A stretch of DNA of 64,000 nt from Azonexus hydrophilus (lineage in GTDB: Bacteria > Pseudomonadota > Gammaproteobacteria > Burkholderiales > Rhodocyclaceae), in the NCBI RefSeq assembly GCF_001956855.1, contig NZ_MTHD01000001.1, forward strand, positions 496,001 to 560,000, written 5' to 3'. Positions 46,976-56,050 of this stretch are shown here, one piece after another; the stretch's first letter is position 1, and every line of letters begins with the position of its first letter. Under the pieces are notes generated by a model, which was given only the letters and a program-made list of their open reading frames with translations, ran no database searches and was not told where the DNA came from. A program made the translations under genes and the position numbers.

Positions 46976-47001
46976 AAAGCCCGCCGATCGGCGGGCTTTT
47001 T
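46976..47001 (+). terminator. Rho-independent terminator after grxD
   Basis: AAAGCCCGCC-GATC-GGCGGGCTTT is a perfect 10-base-pair stem with a 4-base loop, followed by TT and a further T-rich stretch. It starts 21 bases after the grxD stop, and because the next gene is convergent it probably also serves the OsmC gene. Confidence 0.9.
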
Positions 47002-47020
47002 GTTTTTGGTCAGCCGGGAA

Positions 47021-47398
47021 TCAGACCTCGGCAACCTGGAAGTCGATGCTCAGACCGTCCTTGACCACTTCCTTGACTGCGCAGTGACCAATGCTGTCCA
47101 GCACGGCGGCTTTCTGTTCGGCCGTGAAGTGTTCCGGGAAACGCACGTCGGTCTTGAATTTGGCCAGTGTCAGCGGTCCTTTCGGGCCGGCGAAGGGCTT
47201 GCAGTCGATGGCGATGCCTTCGGCGGAAATGCCGAGTTCCTTGCACGCCTTCTTGGCGTAAACCGCGGCGCAGGCGGCGAGGGTGGCGTAGAAGCCTTCG
47301 AGCGGATTCATCTGCGAACCGTTCACGGCGTAGATGGCTTCGTGCTTGCCAGTGCTGACCTTGATCAGCGGGGTGTTGTCGACGGTGGTGCTGTACAT
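47021..47398 (-). CDS. OsmC-family protein
   Basis: The 125-residue OsmC/Ohr-fold protein has the GFYATLAACAAVYAKKACKELG segment, with an Ala-Cys near residue 42 where the family keeps its redox Cys, and a second Cys in SIGHCAVKEVV near residue 106. Two cysteines in these places are expected for organic hydroperoxide reduction. It is convergent with grxD and downstream of argH on the same strand. The physiological oxidant is unknown. Confidence 0.85.
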   Translation of the reverse strand: MYSTTVDNTPLIKVSTGKHEAIYAVNGSQMNPLEGFYATLAACAAVYAKKACKELGISAEGIAIDCKPFAGPKGPLTLAKFKTDVRFPEHFTAEQKAAVLDSIGHCAVKEVVKDGLSIDFQVAEV

Positions 47399-47472
47399 GC
47401 TGTTCTGCCTTCCTTTTTATTGATATCCGCTTATATATTAAACGTCTAATATGCTGCGGCGCAACAAGCCAC

Positions 47473-47494
47473 GCCGCCGGCCGCAGCCGGCGGC
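47473..47494 (-). terminator. Hairpin after argH
   Basis: GCCGCCGG and its complement CCGGCGGC form an 8-base-pair stem with a 6-base loop just after the argH stop on the minus strand. There is no T-run, so its strength as a terminator is uncertain. Confidence 0.45.
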
Positions 47495-47500
47495 AGGCGA

Positions 47501-48889
47501 TCAACCGAGGCGGGCGCGGGCGCGAACGATCGCCGCCCTGACCTGCTCCGGCGCCGTTCCGCCAATGTGGTTGCGGGAAGCCAGCGAGCCTTCCACGGTC
47601 AACACGGCAAAAACGTCGTTTTCGATCAGCGGTGAAAACTGCTGCAGTTCTTCCAGCGTCAGTTGCGGCAGGTCGACACCCTTGAACTCGGCGGCCTTGA
47701 CGGCATGGCCGACGGCTTCGTGTGCGTCGCGGAAGGGCAGGCCTTTCTTGGTCAGGTAGTCGGCGAGGTCGGTGGCCGTGGCAAAACCCTGGGTCAGCGC
47801 GGCCTTCATGTTGTCGGCGCGCACCGTGATGCCACCGGCCATGTCGGCGAAGATGCGCAGCGTGTCGGTGACGGTGTCGACGGCGTCGAACAAGGGTTCC
47901 TTGTCTTCCTGGTTGTCCTTGTTGTAGGCCAGCGGCTGCGACTTCATCAGCGTCAGCAGGCTCATCAGCTGGCCGTAGACGCGGCCGGTCTTGCCGCGCG
48001 CCAGTTCCGGCACGTCCGGGTTCTTTTTCTGCGGCATGATCGACGAGCCGGTGCAGAAGCGGTCGGCGATCTGGATGAAGCCGACGCGCGGGCTCATCCA
48101 CATCACCAGTTCTTCCGACAGGCGGCTGATGTGCATCATCAGCAGCGCGCAGGCCGAGGTGAATTCGATGGCGAAGTCGCGGTCCGAGACGGCATCGAGC
48201 GAGTTCTCGCAGACGCCTTCGAAGCCGAGCTGTTCGGCGACGAATTCACGGTCGATCGGGTAGGTGGTGCCGGCCAGCGCGGCCGAACCCAGCGGCAGGC
48301 GGGCGACGCGCTTGCGGCAGTCGGCGAAGCGCTCGCTGTCGCGGCCGAACATTTCGAAATAGGCCAGCATGTGGTGGCCGAAAGTCACCGGCTGGGCGAC
48401 CTGCAGGTGGGTGAAGCCGGGCATCGGCGTCGCCGCTTCCTTTTCGGCGAGGTCGACCAGCGCGCTGCGGAAGGCCTTCAGCAGCATCTGGATGTCGTCG
48501 ATGGCGTCGCGCAGGTAGAGACGGATGTCGGTGGCGACCTGGTCATTGCGCGAGCGGCCGGTGTGCAGGCGCTTGCCGGCGTCGCCGACGAGGGCGGTGA
48601 GGCGCTTTTCAATATTGAGGTGCACGTCTTCGAGGTCGAGCGACCATTCGAATTTGCCCGATTCGATTTCCTCGGTGACGATCGCCATGCCACGCTCGAT
48701 ATCGGCCAGGTCGGCGGCGGCGATGATGCCCTGTTTGGCCAGCATGCGCGCATGCGCCAGCGAGCCGCGGATGTCCTGGCGCCACATGCGCTGGTCGAAA
48801 TCGACCGAGGCCGTGTAGCGTTTGACGAGATCGGAGACCGGCTCGGAGAAGCGGCCGGCCCAGGTGTATTGATTGGCGTTGGAAGTCAT
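47501..48889 (-). CDS. argH: Argininosuccinate lyase
   Basis: The 462-residue protein of the fumarase/aspartase superfamily contains the signature [13 protein letters not shown] near residue 285 and the catalytic loop nearby. [13 protein letters not shown] near 108 and [11 protein letters not shown] near 152 are conserved in ArgH. It releases arginine and fumarate in the last step of arginine synthesis. It is divergent from the AlgZ-like sensor gene across 57 bases, an arrangement reminiscent of Pseudomonas argH-algZ-algR. Confidence 0.97.
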   Translation of the reverse strand: MTSNANQYTWAGRFSEPVSDLVKRYTASVDFDQRMWRQDIRGSLAHARMLAKQGIIAAADLADIERGMAIVTEEIESGKFEWSLDLEDVHLNIEKRLTALVGDAGKRLHTGRSRNDQVATDIRLYLRDAIDDIQMLLKAFRSALVDLAEKEAATPMPGFTHLQVAQPVTFGHHMLAYFEMFGRDSERFADCRKRVARLPLGSAALAGTTYPIDREFVAEQLGFEGVCENSLDAVSDRDFAIEFTSACALLMMHISRLSEELVMWMSPRVGFIQIADRFCTGSSIMPQKKNPDVPELARGKTGRVYGQLMSLLTLMKSQPLAYNKDNQEDKEPLFDAVDTVTDTLRIFADMAGGITVRADNMKAALTQGFATATDLADYLTKKGLPFRDAHEAVGHAVKAAEFKGVDLPQLTLEELQQFSPLIENDVFAVLTVEGSLASRNHIGGTAPEQVRAAIVRARARLG

Positions 48890-48946
48890 GACTCTGGTCT
48901 AGAATGGGGCTGTTAAGCGACGAATTTCGAAGAAACCCGCACAAAG

Positions 48947-49960
48947 ATGGCAAGTATACGGCACTTTCCGGCGACTCACCCGCTGCCCGACTGGCGCAAT
49001 TTTGGCGTCATGTTGCGCGTGTTGCTCGGCGTCAACGTGCTGGCCGCGCTGGCGGCACTTGTTCAGGCGCCGGATCTGGCCGGCTGGGGCGAACGCTTCG
49101 TCGATCTGGCGTCAGTGGTCGAGCCCCTGTTGCTGATCTGTCTCGGCCTGCTTTCGCTGCTGCGCGACGTGCTGTGGCGCCTGCGCCTGCGTGCCGGGCA
49201 GGCCTGCGTGATGGCGCTGGCGGCTGTACTGGCGGCCCTGATGTTCAGCTACGCGAGTTCGCTTCATCTCATTGACGCCTCGGCTATCGGCCGTGGCCTG
49301 TTGCTGACGCTGGCGAGCACCGCCTTGCTGCTGCTCTATTTTGAACTGCGTTCGCGGGCCTTCTCGCCGGCGCAGGCCGAGGCCCGGCTGGCGGCGCTGA
49401 ATGCGCGCATCCGGCCGCATTTCCTGTTCAATTCGCTCAACGCCGTGCTGTCGCTGATCCGCGCCCGGCCGCAACAGGCCGAAGCGGCGCTGGAGTCGTT
49501 GTCCGATCTGTTCCGGGCGGCGATGCGCGATCCGGCTGAACTGGTCAGCCTCGCCGACGAAGTGGCGCTCGGCCGGCAGTATCTCGAACTGGAGCAGTTG
49601 CGCCTGGGCGAGCGTCTTGCGGTCGACTGGCAAATTGGCGAGGTTTCCCTGGACCTGCCGATTCCGCCGCTGATGTTGCAGCCCTTGCTGGAAAACGCGG
49701 TCTATCATGGCATCGAGCCGGCCCCAGCGGGCGGTACGGTCAGCATCGCCATTGTCCGACGCGGCGATGAACTGCATATCCGCATCGCCAACCCGGTCGT
49801 CGGTCAGGCGGCGCATGCCGCTGGCAACCACATGGCGCTGGCCAACATCCGCGAACGGCTCGCGCTGTATTACGATCTCGAAGCGCGCCTCGAAACCGAG
49901 CTTGCCGACAACCGTTACGAAGTCCACATCGTGCTGCCATGCCAACGCAAACGCCATTGA
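48947..49960 (+). CDS. AlgZ/LytS-type sensor histidine kinase
   Basis: The 337-residue protein has four membrane helices in its first 140 residues, then the LytS/His_kinase signature ARIRPHFLFNSLNAVLSLIR near residue 155, and an ATPase region with PPLMLQPLLENAVYHGI near 245. The phospho-acceptor is the His of RPHFLFNSL. It lacks the cytoplasmic PAS or GAF domain of some relatives. The last 22 bases overlap the response regulator gene, so the two are cotranslated. Confidence 0.92.
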   Translation: MASIRHFPATHPLPDWRNFGVMLRVLLGVNVLAALAALVQAPDLAGWGERFVDLASVVEPLLLICLGLLSLLRDVLWRLRLRAGQACVMALAAVLAALMFSYASSLHLIDASAIGRGLLLTLASTALLLLYFELRSRAFSPAQAEARLAALNARIRPHFLFNSLNAVLSLIRARPQQAEAALESLSDLFRAAMRDPAELVSLADEVALGRQYLELEQLRLGERLAVDWQIGEVSLDLPIPPLMLQPLLENAVYHGIEPAPAGGTVSIAIVRRGDELHIRIANPVVGQAAHAAGNHMALANIRERLALYYDLEARLETELADNRYEVHIVLPCQRKRH

Positions 49961-50712
49961 ACATCCTGCTGGTCGACGACGAACCGCTCGCCCGCGAACG
50001 GCTGCGGGCGCTGCTCGGCGACATTGCCGGTCAATGTCCGGCGACTGTTGTTGGCGAAGCCGGCAACGGGATGCAGGCGCTCGACATCCTGCGTGAAACA
50101 GCTGTCGATGTCGTGCTCAGCGATATCCGCATGCCGGGCATGGACGGCATCGAACTGGCATCGCACCTCGGCCGCATGGCAAAGCCGCCGGCGGTGATCT
50201 TCACGACGGCTTACGACAATTACGCGGTGCAGGCCTTTGACCTCAACGCCATCGATTACCTGATGAAACCGGTGCGTGCGCAGCGCCTGCTGGCGGCCTT
50301 GCAGAAGCTGCCGGCACAGCGCCCGGTAGCCAGTCTGCTCAACGATATCGGGCAGACGGTGCGGGGCGGCGGGCGGACACATCTGTCCTGTCACGAACGC
50401 GGCCGCCTGTTGCTGGTGCCGGTCAACGAGGTCCTGTATTTCAAGGCCGATCTCAAATATGTGACGGCCCGTACGGTCGAACGCGAATACCTGCTCGACG
50501 AATCGCTGACCCATCTGGAAAACGAATTTGCCGCCCGTTTTCTGCGCCTGCATCGGGCCGTGCTGGTCGCGCGGCCGGCGCTCGCCGGTTTTGAAAAGGC
50601 CGCCGACGATGATGCCGAGGCTTACGGCTGGGCCTTGCTGCGCGGGGTTCCCGAAAAACTGCCGGTCAGTCGCCGCCAGTGGGCGGCGGCGAAAGCTGAG
50701 TTGATGGCTTAG
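49939..50712 (+). CDS. AlgR-type LytTR response regulator
   Basis: The 257-residue protein has an N-terminal receiver (about 8-125; Asp in VVLSDIRMPGMDG near 58) and a C-terminal LytTR DNA-binding domain (about 150-250; NEVLYFKADLKYVTARTVEREYLL). It should be phosphorylated by the overlapping kinase and bind imperfect direct repeats. In Pseudomonas the AlgZ/AlgR pair controls alginate and type IV pili, and here the targets are unknown. Confidence 0.93.
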   Translation: MPTQTPLNILLVDDEPLARERLRALLGDIAGQCPATVVGEAGNGMQALDILRETAVDVVLSDIRMPGMDGIELASHLGRMAKPPAVIFTTAYDNYAVQAFDLNAIDYLMKPVRAQRLLAALQKLPAQRPVASLLNDIGQTVRGGGRTHLSCHERGRLLLVPVNEVLYFKADLKYVTARTVEREYLLDESLTHLENEFAARFLRLHRAVLVARPALAGFEKAADDDAEAYGWALLRGVPEKLPVSRRQWAAAKAELMA

Positions 50713-51275
50713 GCTCTGGCCGGTTCAGTACTTGGTTGCAAATGGCTTTCAGCGGTACGCGGCGTCGCCCGGCGTGGGATGAAATCGTCGTCGAGCAGGT
50801 GCTCGATTCGGAAAAACACCTCGTAGCGGGAGAAGGGTTTTTTCATGAAATCGTCAGCGCCGATGCGCGTCCCGAAAAACTGCTCCATGGCCTGCTCGTT
50901 GCCGCTCATCATGATCACCGGCGTATCGCGTGTCGCCGGGTCGCGGCGAATGGCGCGCAAGGCAGCGAAGCCATTCATGCCGGGCAGCATGATGTCGAGA
51001 AAGACCAGCTCCGGCCGCCGTTCCTTCAGCGCAACCAGGCCGCTTTCCGCATCGAGACACTCGATGGTTTCGTAACCTGCGGAGCGCAGGAATTTGCGCA
51101 GGACGGCGCAAACGGTCTTCGAGTCGTCAATGATCAGGACGCGGGTGCCTTCACGGGCATTGATCCGCAAGCGCTGCCGGCGTTCTACCGGCTGTTGCTG
51201 CGCGGTCTGGGGCTGTTGTTGCGGTAGCTGCGGGCCGCGCCTGAATACGGCCATGATCTGCTCAAGTATTCCCAC
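50709..51275 (-). CDS. Single-domain (PilG/PilH-like) response regulator
   Basis: The 188-residue protein has a short Gln/Pro-rich N-terminal segment (PQQQPQTAQQQPVERR) and a receiver (about 45-165; RVLIIDDSKTVCAVLRKFL, Asp in LVFLDIMLPGMNG, KPFSRYEVFF). It has no output domain and resembles PilG/PilH of twitching systems or CheY-like proteins. The GTG at 51275 is preferred as the start, as GGAGG lies seven bases before it, whereas the ATG two codons upstream is only two bases from GGAGG. It is convergent with the AlgR-like gene. Confidence 0.85.
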   Translation of the reverse strand: MGILEQIMAVFRRGPQLPQQQPQTAQQQPVERRQRLRINAREGTRVLIIDDSKTVCAVLRKFLRSAGYETIECLDAESGLVALKERRPELVFLDIMLPGMNGFAALRAIRRDPATRDTPVIMMSGNEQAMEQFFGTRIGADDFMKKPFSRYEVFFRIEHLLDDDFIPRRATPRTAESHLQPSTEPARA

Positions 51276-51312
51276 GTGCATTCCTCCACCTGATCACTGA
51301 TGTTTGTATCTG

Positions 51313-51343
51313 TCCTCGGGCTACGCTCCCTGACGCCCGAGGA
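51313..51343 (-). terminator. Hairpin downstream of pepN
   Basis: TCCTCGGGC and GCCCGAGGA form a 9-base-pair stem with a 13-base loop between the pepN stop (51412) and the start of the receiver gene. With its long loop and no T-run it may also be a leader structure of the receiver gene. Confidence 0.4.
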
Positions 51344-51411
51344 AGATATTTTAGGATGCTATTTGCATTTGATCACGGGGTGTGTGCAATTTCCTTAAAA
51401 ATAATATGGAT

Positions 51412-54030
51412 TTATGCTGCGCCCAACGCACGCGTTACCACCTCCAGCACGTCGCGCGACAGGCCGGCGTGGTCGCGGACGCGTTCGAGTGCGCGGCGGG
51501 CGTGTGCTTGGCGACCGGCGTCGAACTTCGTCCAGCGGTCGAAACAGCGGGCCAGGCGCGAAGCAACCTGCGGGTTGCGGTCGTGCAGGACGATGATCTG
51601 GTCGGCGATGAAGGCGTAGCCGCTGCCATCGGCGGCGTTGAAGCGGACGAGATTGGCGCCGAAAGCGCGGATCAGCGCGTAGATCTTGTTCGGGTTGCCA
51701 ATGTCGAAAGCCGGGTGGGCGGTCAGCGCTTTCACCGTGGCCAGCGTGTCCGGGCGGCGGCTGGTCGATTGCGCCTGCAGCCACTTGTCGACGACCAGCG
51801 CTTCGTTCTTCCACTTGGCGTAGAAGTCGGCCAGCGCCTGTTCGCGTTGCGGGCAGTCGGCGGCATTGACGTTGGCCAGTGCAGCGAGCGCGGCGAACTG
51901 GTCGGTCATGTTGTCGGCCGTTTTGAACTGCTGCAGCGCCAGCTGGCGCACGGACAGGGTGTCGAGTTCAAGCAGGTAAGCGAGACAGAGGTTGCGCAGT
52001 GCGCGGCGGCCGGCCTGTTCGCTGCTTGGTGCGTAGGGCTCGTTGACGGTCAGCCCGGCGTAGAGGCCGGAAAACTCGCCTTCGAGCTGTTCGGCAAGGT
52101 GCCGGCGCAGGCCGTTGCGGGCGGCGTGCAGGGCATCCGGATCGACCACGCTCATCAATTCGGCGAGCGTCGTTTCGCCGGGCAGGGTCAGCGCTTCGGC
52201 GACGAAGGCGGCGCCGCCGAAGTTGCCAACCCCAGCTTGCGTTTGCAGCAGCTTGCGTGCGGCGTCGACGAAGCTGGCCGGCCAGACCGGTTCCTGACCG
52301 GCGGCGATGGCCGCAGCGGCGTCGAGGATCAATTGTGTTGCCAGCCTTTGTCCGGCTTCCCAGGCGTTGAACGGGTCGGATTCGTGGGCCAGCAATACGG
52401 TCAGTTGTTCCGGCGTGTAGTCGAAATCGAGATAGACCGGCGCCGAGAAGTCGCGCAGCAGCGACGGTACCGGTTCGACCGCGATGTTCTCGAAGACGAA
52501 GGATTGCGTCGTGGCCGTCAGTTGCAGCAGGCGCTCACTGCCCGGCAGCAAGTTGCCGTCGGCGGCGAACAGTGCGACGCGCAGCGGGATCAGATAAGGT
52601 GATTCGTCGCTGGCGCGCGGGTTGGCTTGCGTGCAGGTCAGCGTGAAGGTTTTCGTTTCTTCGTCAAAATGGCCGTCGACCGCAACACGCGGCGTGCCCG
52701 GCTGGTTGTACCAGCGCATGAACTGCGTGAAGTCGAAACCGCTGGCGGCGGCCATGGCAGCGACGAAATCCTCGCAGGTCACGGCCTGGCCGTCGTGCCG
52801 GCGGAAATATTCGTCCATGCCGGCGCGGAAGGCATCGCGGCCGATCAGTGTCTGGATCATGCGGATGACTTCGGCGCCTTTTTCGTACACGGTCGCCGTG
52901 TAGAAATTGTTGATCTCGACGAAGCTCGCAGGCCGGATCGGGTGCGCCATCGGCCCGGCATCTTCCGGGAACTGTGCTGCGCGCAGGCCGCGCACCTCGC
53001 GGATGCGGGCGGTCTGGCGGTTGTGCAGGTCGGCGCCGAATTCCTGGTCGCGGAACACGGTCAGGCCTTCCTTCAAGGAGAGCTGGAACCAGTCGCGACA
53101 GGTGACGCGGTTGCCGGTCCAGTTGTGGAAGTATTCATGCGCGACGACCCGGTCGATGTTCTCGAAATCGACGTCGGTGGCGACGTCGGCGCGAGCGAGC
53201 ACATACTTCGTATTGAAGATGTTGAGGCCCTTGTTCTCCATCGCGCCCATGTTGAAGTCACCGACGGCGACGATCATGTAGTGGTCGAGGTCGCATTCGA
53301 GACCGAAGCGTTCCTCGTCCCACAGCATCGATTTCTGCAGCGCCGCCATCGCGTGCGGGCATTGGTCGAGCTTGCCCGGCTCGACGTAGATGGCGAGCTG
53401 GACGGTGCGACCGGAGGCCGTGGTGAAGGTGTCGAACAGGCCGTCAAGCTTGCCGGCGACGAGCGCGAACAGGTAGGCCGGCTTCCTGAACGGATCGGCC
53501 CATTTCGCCCAGTGGCGGCCGTTGGCTTCTTCACCGTTGGCCACCGGGTTGCCATTCGCCAGCAGGATCGGGTAGGTCGCCTTGTCGGCGTGCAGCGTCA
53601 CGGTGTAGGTGGACATCACGTCCGGACGGTCGAGGAACCAGGTGATGCGGCGGAAACCCTGCGCTTCGCATTGCGTGAAATAGCCGTCTTTCGAACGGTA
53701 CATGCCCGAGAGGCGGGTGTTGCCGTCCGGCTTGATGCGGACGACGGTGCGCAGTGTGAAGGCGTCGGGCAGGTGGTCCACGGTCAGGCTGCTGGCGCTG
53801 GCCAAAAAGGGCACTTTTGCGCCGTCGACCGTAACATCGAGTGTTTCCAGCTCCTCGCCATCGAGCACCAGCGGTCGCGCACTGACGAGCGGGTTACGGC
53901 GCATCGCCAATGTGCTGGTGACGACGGTGCCGCCGCTTTCGATCGAAAAATCGAGGTCGACCGTATCAACCAGGTAAGCGGGCGGGGTGTAGTCCTTCAG
54001 GTAGATCGTCTGCGGGGTATCGGTTTTCAT
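51412..54030 (-). CDS. pepN: Aminopeptidase N (M1 family)
   Basis: The 872-residue zinc aminopeptidase has the exopeptidase motif GAMENKGLN near residue 260 and the zinc motif HEYFHNWTGNRVTCRDW near 295 (HEXXH-X18-E). C-terminal domains match the monomeric gammaproteobacterial/betaproteobacterial PepN. It removes N-terminal residues from peptides in the cytosol. The start at 54030 fits the conserved MKTDTPQTIYLKDYTPPAY opening. The open frame continues 37 codons further upstream without similarity. Confidence 0.96.
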   Translation of the reverse strand: MKTDTPQTIYLKDYTPPAYLVDTVDLDFSIESGGTVVTSTLAMRRNPLVSARPLVLDGEELETLDVTVDGAKVPFLASASSLTVDHLPDAFTLRTVVRIKPDGNTRLSGMYRSKDGYFTQCEAQGFRRITWFLDRPDVMSTYTVTLHADKATYPILLANGNPVANGEEANGRHWAKWADPFRKPAYLFALVAGKLDGLFDTFTTASGRTVQLAIYVEPGKLDQCPHAMAALQKSMLWDEERFGLECDLDHYMIVAVGDFNMGAMENKGLNIFNTKYVLARADVATDVDFENIDRVVAHEYFHNWTGNRVTCRDWFQLSLKEGLTVFRDQEFGADLHNRQTARIREVRGLRAAQFPEDAGPMAHPIRPASFVEINNFYTATVYEKGAEVIRMIQTLIGRDAFRAGMDEYFRRHDGQAVTCEDFVAAMAAASGFDFTQFMRWYNQPGTPRVAVDGHFDEETKTFTLTCTQANPRASDESPYLIPLRVALFAADGNLLPGSERLLQLTATTQSFVFENIAVEPVPSLLRDFSAPVYLDFDYTPEQLTVLLAHESDPFNAWEAGQRLATQLILDAAAAIAAGQEPVWPASFVDAARKLLQTQAGVGNFGGAAFVAEALTLPGETTLAELMSVVDPDALHAARNGLRRHLAEQLEGEFSGLYAGLTVNEPYAPSSEQAGRRALRNLCLAYLLELDTLSVRQLALQQFKTADNMTDQFAALAALANVNAADCPQREQALADFYAKWKNEALVVDKWLQAQSTSRRPDTLATVKALTAHPAFDIGNPNKIYALIRAFGANLVRFNAADGSGYAFIADQIIVLHDRNPQVASRLARCFDRWTKFDAGRQAHARRALERVRDHAGLSRDVLEVVTRALGAA

Positions 54031-54157
54031 TGTGCTTGTGGCAAAGGGAGACAAGCACGGAATCATACGGGAAAAGCAGCGTCGCCTTGTCCAGGCGCTG
54101 CGGCTGATGCAGCCCGGGGCGGGCGCATCAGGTTCAAGCAAGTTGAATCAAACCGCC

Positions 54158-54541
54158 TCAGATCGATGTGCGGTAATAGGCGTGGACGCTCTGTTCCCAG
54201 GTTGCGTCGGCCATGTTGGGCCAGTTGTCGGTGTCGAAGCCCGGTGCGTTCTGCAGGCGTTCTTCGCTGGTGTCCATGACCAGGCGCTTGTTTTCAGTAT
54301 CGACCGTCAGCGCGCTCCATGGCACGGCAAACAGCTTTTCGCCCAGGCTGAGGAAGCCGCCGAATGACAGGACGGCGTAGCAGATCTTGCCGTTATCGAT
54401 GTCCAGCATCAGTTCCTTGATGCTGCCCAGTTTTTCGCCTTTCGGATTGTAGACATCGTCGCTGGCGAGCGAACTGGCGCTGAGGACGCGTGAGCCAAGA
54501 CGGCCGGTATTGATGACTGCGGTGTTAATCGTGTCGTTCAT
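54158..54541 (-). CDS. PRC-barrel domain protein
   Basis: The 127-residue protein has a PRC-barrel domain (about 20-95, LASDDVYNPKGEKLGSIKEL and YAVLSFGGFLSLGEKLFAVPW). Such proteins occur in stress and RNA-related settings, usually as structural or binding modules. AAGGAG lies before the start. It is close to the CsbD gene on the same strand and belongs to the stress-type cluster. Confidence 0.85.
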   Translation of the reverse strand: MNDTINTAVINTGRLGSRVLSASSLASDDVYNPKGEKLGSIKELMLDIDNGKICYAVLSFGGFLSLGEKLFAVPWSALTVDTENKRLVMDTSEERLQNAPGFDTDNWPNMADATWEQSVHAYYRTSI

Positions 54542-54620
54542 TTGATGCTCCTTGAATTGCTTGTGGATTGGCGGCTGGGAACGGAGTGCTGGCCAGGGTT
54601 TCGGCCAGCGCTTCGTGGCT

Positions 54621-54806
54621 TTACTTGCCCTTGGCGGCATCCTTGAAGTCTTCCTTCAGATCGCCGTAGGCGGCCTGGACCTTGCCACCGGATTTTTGAA
54701 TCTTTCCTTTCAGTTCCAGTTCGTCGTTGCCGACGAGCTTGCCGGTGACCTCCTTGACTTTGCCCTTGGCTTCTTCGACACGACCCTTGGCTTGATCCTT
54801 GTTCAT
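54621..54806 (-). CDS. CsbD-family stress protein
   Basis: The 61-residue, highly charged, Lys/Glu/Gly-rich protein has the CsbD pattern NKDQAKGRVEEAKGKVKEVTG followed by YGDLKEDFKD. CsbD proteins are general-stress proteins of unknown mechanism. AGGAG precedes the start. It lies 79 bases downstream in the same orientation as the PRC-barrel gene. Confidence 0.9.
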   Translation of the reverse strand: MNKDQAKGRVEEAKGKVKEVTGKLVGNDELELKGKIQKSGGKVQAAYGDLKEDFKDAAKGK

Positions 54807-55018
54807 GGTGAACTCCTGGTAATTGAATGAATGGATCGGGTACCCATGTACTGATCCGGCACCCGTGATGAAGAGCATAGACAAGGCGCGGCCGGCAATC
54901 GGTGCGCTGGCACCCATAACGCGATCAGGTCCGGTCAATGTGCGCGAACAGACAAAAGCGGCGCCAAGTCCTGGCTGATAATCGGGGCCATCGACGGGAA
55001 CGCTTCAAGGGGCAGCTA

Positions 55019-56050
55019 ATGGCAAGGCGAACACGAAAAACTGCGTGGAGCCGATCATTGCAGCGCGTTTTGAAGACGATGACGCGGACGGCAATGAACG
55101 TCGGCAGCAAGGCGATCAAGGCCGGTTTGCGGGCCGCACCGCCAGCGGGAAAGCGCGTCGTGAGCAAAAAGGCGCTGGTCCCGTCGGCCAACTGGACGGC
55201 GGGGATTGCCATTGGCGCGGCGGGGCCGCGCCGCTATCGGCTCTACAAGCCGTCCGGCATTCAACGCGACGAACGCTTGCCGTTGCTGGTCATGCTGCAT
55301 GGCTGCGGACAGGATGCCGAGGCCCTGGCCGCCAGCAGCCGGATGAATGCAGTTGCCGCCCGTGAACGTTTTTTCGTGCTTTATCCGGAGCAGGATCGCC
55401 TGGCGAATGTACAGGGATGCTGGAACTGGTACGACACGCGGACGGGTCGGGCGCAAGCCGAAGCCAGTTCGATCGGTGCCGCCATCGAACGGATTTGCCT
55501 GACCCAGGCCGTCGACCGCAATCGGATTGCGCTGGCGGGGATTTCAGCCGGCGCCGGCATGGCGGTCTTGCTGGCGACGCTGCATCCGGAGCGCTTTCGG
55601 GCAATCGCCATGCATTCGGGGATCGCGCCGGGCGTCGCCCATTCGTCGGCGACCGCCATCAAGGCCATGTTCGGACAAACCGTGACCACTTCGCCGCTGC
55701 CGGTCATTGCGCCCGATGTGCGACTGCCGGCCTTATTGGTCATTCACGGTGCGGCAGACCACGTGGTGGCGCCGGGGAATGGCCGGGAAGCCGCCCTGCG
55801 CTGGGCGGAGCGGGTCAGTGCCAAGGCCGGCAAAGCGCGCCGGGTGCAGCGCGGCGCGCGTTATGCGGCGACCGTCACCGATTTTCGGAAAAGCAGGCAG
55901 TTGACCGCAACACTCTGTGAAATCGAGCGGCTCGGCCACGCCTGGAGCGGCGGGGCCGCGGGCCAGCCCTACAGCGATCCGCAAGGGCCGGATGCGTCGC
56001 GGATGATCTGGTCATTCATCGCCCGGCAGTTTGCCAGGACGGCCGGCTAG
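55019..56050 (+). CDS. PHB-depolymerase-family esterase
   Basis: The 343-residue alpha/beta hydrolase has the oxyanion region MLHGCGQDAEALAASSRMN near residue 100, the lipase box in ALAGISAGAGMAVLL near 180 and the C-terminal His of LGHAWSGG. This is the PhaZ/LpqC-like class. The first 65 residues are Arg/Lys-rich with no signal peptide, so it may act inside the cell on short PHB oligomers or another ester. AAGGGG precedes the start at 55019. Two exact copies of the iterated 11-mer lie inside. Confidence 0.85.
   Translation: MARRTRKTAWSRSLQRVLKTMTRTAMNVGSKAIKAGLRAAPPAGKRVVSKKALVPSANWTAGIAIGAAGPRRYRLYKPSGIQRDERLPLLVMLHGCGQDAEALAASSRMNAVAARERFFVLYPEQDRLANVQGCWNWYDTRTGRAQAEASSIGAAIERICLTQAVDRNRIALAGISAGAGMAVLLATLHPERFRAIAMHSGIAPGVAHSSATAIKAMFGQTVTTSPLPVIAPDVRLPALLVIHGAADHVVAPGNGREAALRWAERVSAKAGKARRVQRGARYAATVTDFRKSRQLTATLCEIERLGHAWSGGAAGQPYSDPQGPDASRMIWSFIARQFARTAG

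Larger units (their letters stand above)
7962..55910. repeat. Iterated 11-mer family TTGCGGTCRAC (17 exact copies)
   Basis: Exact copies on the plus strand start at 7962, 16141, 24663, 27076, 30090, 31514, 36796, 41643, 46081, 46192 and 49617. Copies on the minus strand occupy 23626-23636, 23923-23933, 38345-38355, 52675-52685, 55511-55521 and 55900-55910. Nine further sites match the inner 10-mer TGCGGTCRAC (3173, 20626, 25791, 26130, 28025, 30944, 37011, 61799, 63560). Another set has A in place of the third-position G (4244, 26448, 29724, 30939, 53824, 53956). Copies in genes are read in different frames (A-V-D, V-D-R, S-T-A, L-T-A), and two are intergenic. Confidence 0.8.
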
